Positions 62,539 through 64,000 of a stretch of 64,000 nucleotides of DNA are shown here, in pieces. Position 1 is the first letter of the stretch. Every line of letters begins with the position of its first letter. Below the pieces are notes generated by a model, which was given only the letters and a program-made list of their open reading frames with translations, was not told the DNA's origin and did no database searches. The translations under genes were made by a program, and so were the position numbers. Source of the DNA: Halobacillus litoralis (GTDB lineage Bacteria; Bacillota; Bacilli; Bacillales; Halobacillaceae); the NCBI RefSeq assembly GCF_009856355.1, contig NZ_WMEW01000005.1:62001-126000 (forward strand). The letters run 5' to 3'.

Positions 62539-63352
62539 TAAGCAGCAGTTCCTTCAGATGAAACAGGACAGGAAGAAAATAGCAATGGTGACAAGCTATG
62601 ATTATCCTTCAGCAAAAATGGCAGAAGCTGCAGGAGTTGATATGATTTTGGTTGGTGACAGTCTTGGCATGACAGTGCTCGGATACGATTCCACCATTCC
62701 TGTAACCATAGAAGATATGATCCACCACGGGAAAGCGGTCCACCGCGGCGCCGGAAACACCTTCAAAGTCGTGGATATGCCGTTTATGTCTTATCACATT
62801 TCAACAGCCGAAACTCTCAGCAATGCCAGGAGGCTTTACCAGGAAACAGGGGCGCAGGCTTTGAAGCTGGAAGGGAGCGGAGACGTATCCCGTGCAATGG
62901 CAAAGCTTGTCCAGGCTGGTATTCCTGTTGTCGGACATATCGGACTGACCCCCCAGTCGGTCAATGTGCTGGGAGGATATAAAGTGCAGGGGAAAGATAA
63001 AGAGACCGCAGCCAGACTGCTGGAGGAGGCACTGGAAATTGAAGAGGCCGGGGCGATGATGCTTGTACTGGAATGTGTCCCCCGTCAACTGGCCTCTTTC
63101 ATTACCGAGCAGCTTTCGATCCCCACCATCGGCATCGGTGCCGGGGCAGACTGTGATGGTCAGGTCCTTGTCTATCACGATATTCTTAACTACGGGGTGG
63201 GACGCCTCCCTAAATTTGTTAAGAAGTATACAGATGGAAATCAAATTCTTGGAGACGGAATCACCCGGTATGTGCAGGATGTTAAAAGCGGAGAATTTCC
63301 AGAGGAAAAGCATACGTTTACAATGAACTTGTCGGGTCTTCCAAAGGAGTAA
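62531..63352 (+). CDS. panB: 3-methyl-2-oxobutanoate hydroxymethyltransferase
   Basis: 273 residues. [71 protein letters not shown] and [15 protein letters not shown], all PanB blocks with the Mg-binding Asp residues. First step to pantoate. TTG 62531 with AAGGTGG upstream is preferred; GTG 62522 is possible. It overlaps birA by 8 bases. Confidence 0.95.
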   Translation: MLNKQQFLQMKQDRKKIAMVTSYDYPSAKMAEAAGVDMILVGDSLGMTVLGYDSTIPVTIEDMIHHGKAVHRGAGNTFKVVDMPFMSYHISTAETLSNARRLYQETGAQALKLEGSGDVSRAMAKLVQAGIPVVGHIGLTPQSVNVLGGYKVQGKDKETAARLLEEALEIEEAGAMMLVLECVPRQLASFITEQLSIPTIGIGAGADCDGQVLVYHDILNYGVGRLPKFVKKYTDGNQILGDGITRYVQDVKSGEFPEEKHTFTMNLSGLPKE

Positions 63353-63356
63353 GTGA

Positions 63357-64000
63357 TTGGGAATGGATGTATTAGGAAACATTGATGAGGTACAGCAGCA
63401 TGTAAAGCGGGTGAGAATGGAAGGTAGATCTGTCGGGTTCGTCCCAACGATGGGCTATCTTCATGAAGGTCACTTGAAGTTGATCGAGACCGCTCGCAGG
63501 GAAAACGATGTTGTTATTTTAAGTATTTTTGTGAATCCTCTTCAGTTTGGAGCGGGGGAAGACCTGGATACATATCCGCGTGATGAAGAGCGGGACAGAA
63601 AACTGGCCGAAGAATATGGAGTGGATGTCTTATTTTTTCCAACTACAGAAATGATGTATCCAGAGCCTATGTCGATTCGGATGTCTGTCACAAAAAGGAC
63701 AGATGTGTTGTGTGGAAAAAGCCGGCCGGGACACTTTGACGGGGTGGCCGCCGTTTTAACTAAACTATTCAATATCGTCATGCCTGATCGGGCTTATTTC
63801 GGAATGAAAGATGCCCAGCAGGTCGCTGTCGTTGATGCGCTGATCAATGATTTCAATTTTGATATTAAACTTGTTCCGGTAGCTACGGTGCGGGAGGAAG
63901 ATGGTCTGGCTAAAAGCAGCCGGAATGTTCATCTTTCTGCCAGGGAAAGAGATGAAGCACCAGCCATTCAGGAATCCCTGCAGGCCGGCAGGCAGATGGT
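63357..64000 (+). CDS. panC: Pantothenate synthetase, 3' end outside window
   Basis: 214 codons are visible. Cytidylyltransferase-type nucleotide site [68 protein letters not shown] and [12 protein letters not shown]. Joins pantoate and beta-alanine. TTG 63357 is 7 nt from AAAGGAG; ATG 63363 in the same frame is the alternative. panD would be expected beyond the window. Confidence 0.93.
   Translation, partial: MGMDVLGNIDEVQQHVKRVRMEGRSVGFVPTMGYLHEGHLKLIETARRENDVVILSIFVNPLQFGAGEDLDTYPRDEERDRKLAEEYGVDVLFFPTTEMMYPEPMSIRMSVTKRTDVLCGKSRPGHFDGVAAVLTKLFNIVMPDRAYFGMKDAQQVAVVDALINDFNFDIKLVPVATVREEDGLAKSSRNVHLSARERDEAPAIQESLQAGRQM

Overview
The window is one uninterrupted stretch of a Bacillaceae chromosome. 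Almost every gene has a Bacillus subtilis counterpart in the spmB-to-panC region, and gene order is largely kept. Endospore genes are frequent: spmB, cotJABC, sleB-ypeB, spoIVA, ypjB, a SpoVIF paralogue and yphB. Ribosome sites are AGGAGG-like, with several TTG and GTG starts. A long acidic Ser/Glu tail on QcrC and generally acidic proteins suggest a halotolerant or halophilic genus such as Halobacillus or a relative. The genus is an inference. No rRNA, tRNA, CRISPR array, prophage or intact insertion sequence was seen.

Layout. 1-9.2 kb: spmB end, rluB, the cytochrome c maturation and redox-signalling operon resABCDE, and the ECF sigma factor pair sigX-rsiX with an autoregulatory-type promoter. 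9.2-14.7 kb: an unrecognised XRE-type regulator, ferredoxin, ypbB-recQ-ypbD, a small membrane protein, and the reverse-strand spore coat operon cotJABC. 14.8-21.6 kb: a CBS/ACT protein, phosphoesterase ypbG, a CarH/LitR-type MerR-B12 regulator, the MecA paralogue ypbH, a short D-Ala-D-Ala ligase, a glutamate dehydrogenase preceded by a consensus-matching cre site, and bacillithiol disulfide reductase ypdA. 21.6-26.2 kb: asparaginase, prsW, germination pair sleB-ypeB and a decayed ypfA. 26.3-35.6 kb: cmk, plsC, the S1-type protein ypfD, fni, yphAB with a small partner, der, gpsA, the SpoVIF paralogue and yphEF. 35.7-42.5 kb: spoIVA, hbs, mtrB (TRAP), the menaquinone side-chain genes hepS-menG-hepT, ndk and cheR. 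42.6-48.8 kb: aromatic supraoperon aroC-aroB-aroH-hisC-tyrA-aroA, lacking the internal trp genes. 49.4-56.3 kb: ypiA, ypiB, ypiF, the menaquinol:cytochrome c reductase operon qcrABC, ypjA, ypjB and a YugP-type metalloprotease. 56.6-64 kb: reverse-strand ypjC, then ypjD(mazG)-dapB-mgsA-bshA-cca-birA-panB-panC, cut by the window end.

How the genes connect. Menaquinone synthesis (hepS, menG, hepT) supplies the qcrABC complex, and resABC matures its c-type cytochromes under resDE control. Chorismate from aroA/aroC feeds tyrosine and phenylalanine branches and also menaquinone. bshA and ypdA make and recycle bacillithiol, but bshB1 is absent from its usual place. TRAP is intact, although folE and trpEDCFBA are both missing from their usual positions.

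Points most worth a second look: the Wx9EH/ExHxxG motifs of the CarH-like regulator; the eight-unit 18-bp repeat tail of qcrC; an ECF-type promoter upstream of hbs that matches the sigX promoter in spacing and flanks; the cre site before glutamate dehydrogenase; the ypfA pseudogene; the leader of der; and two structured non-coding gaps (48.8-49.4 kb and 56.3-56.6 kb).
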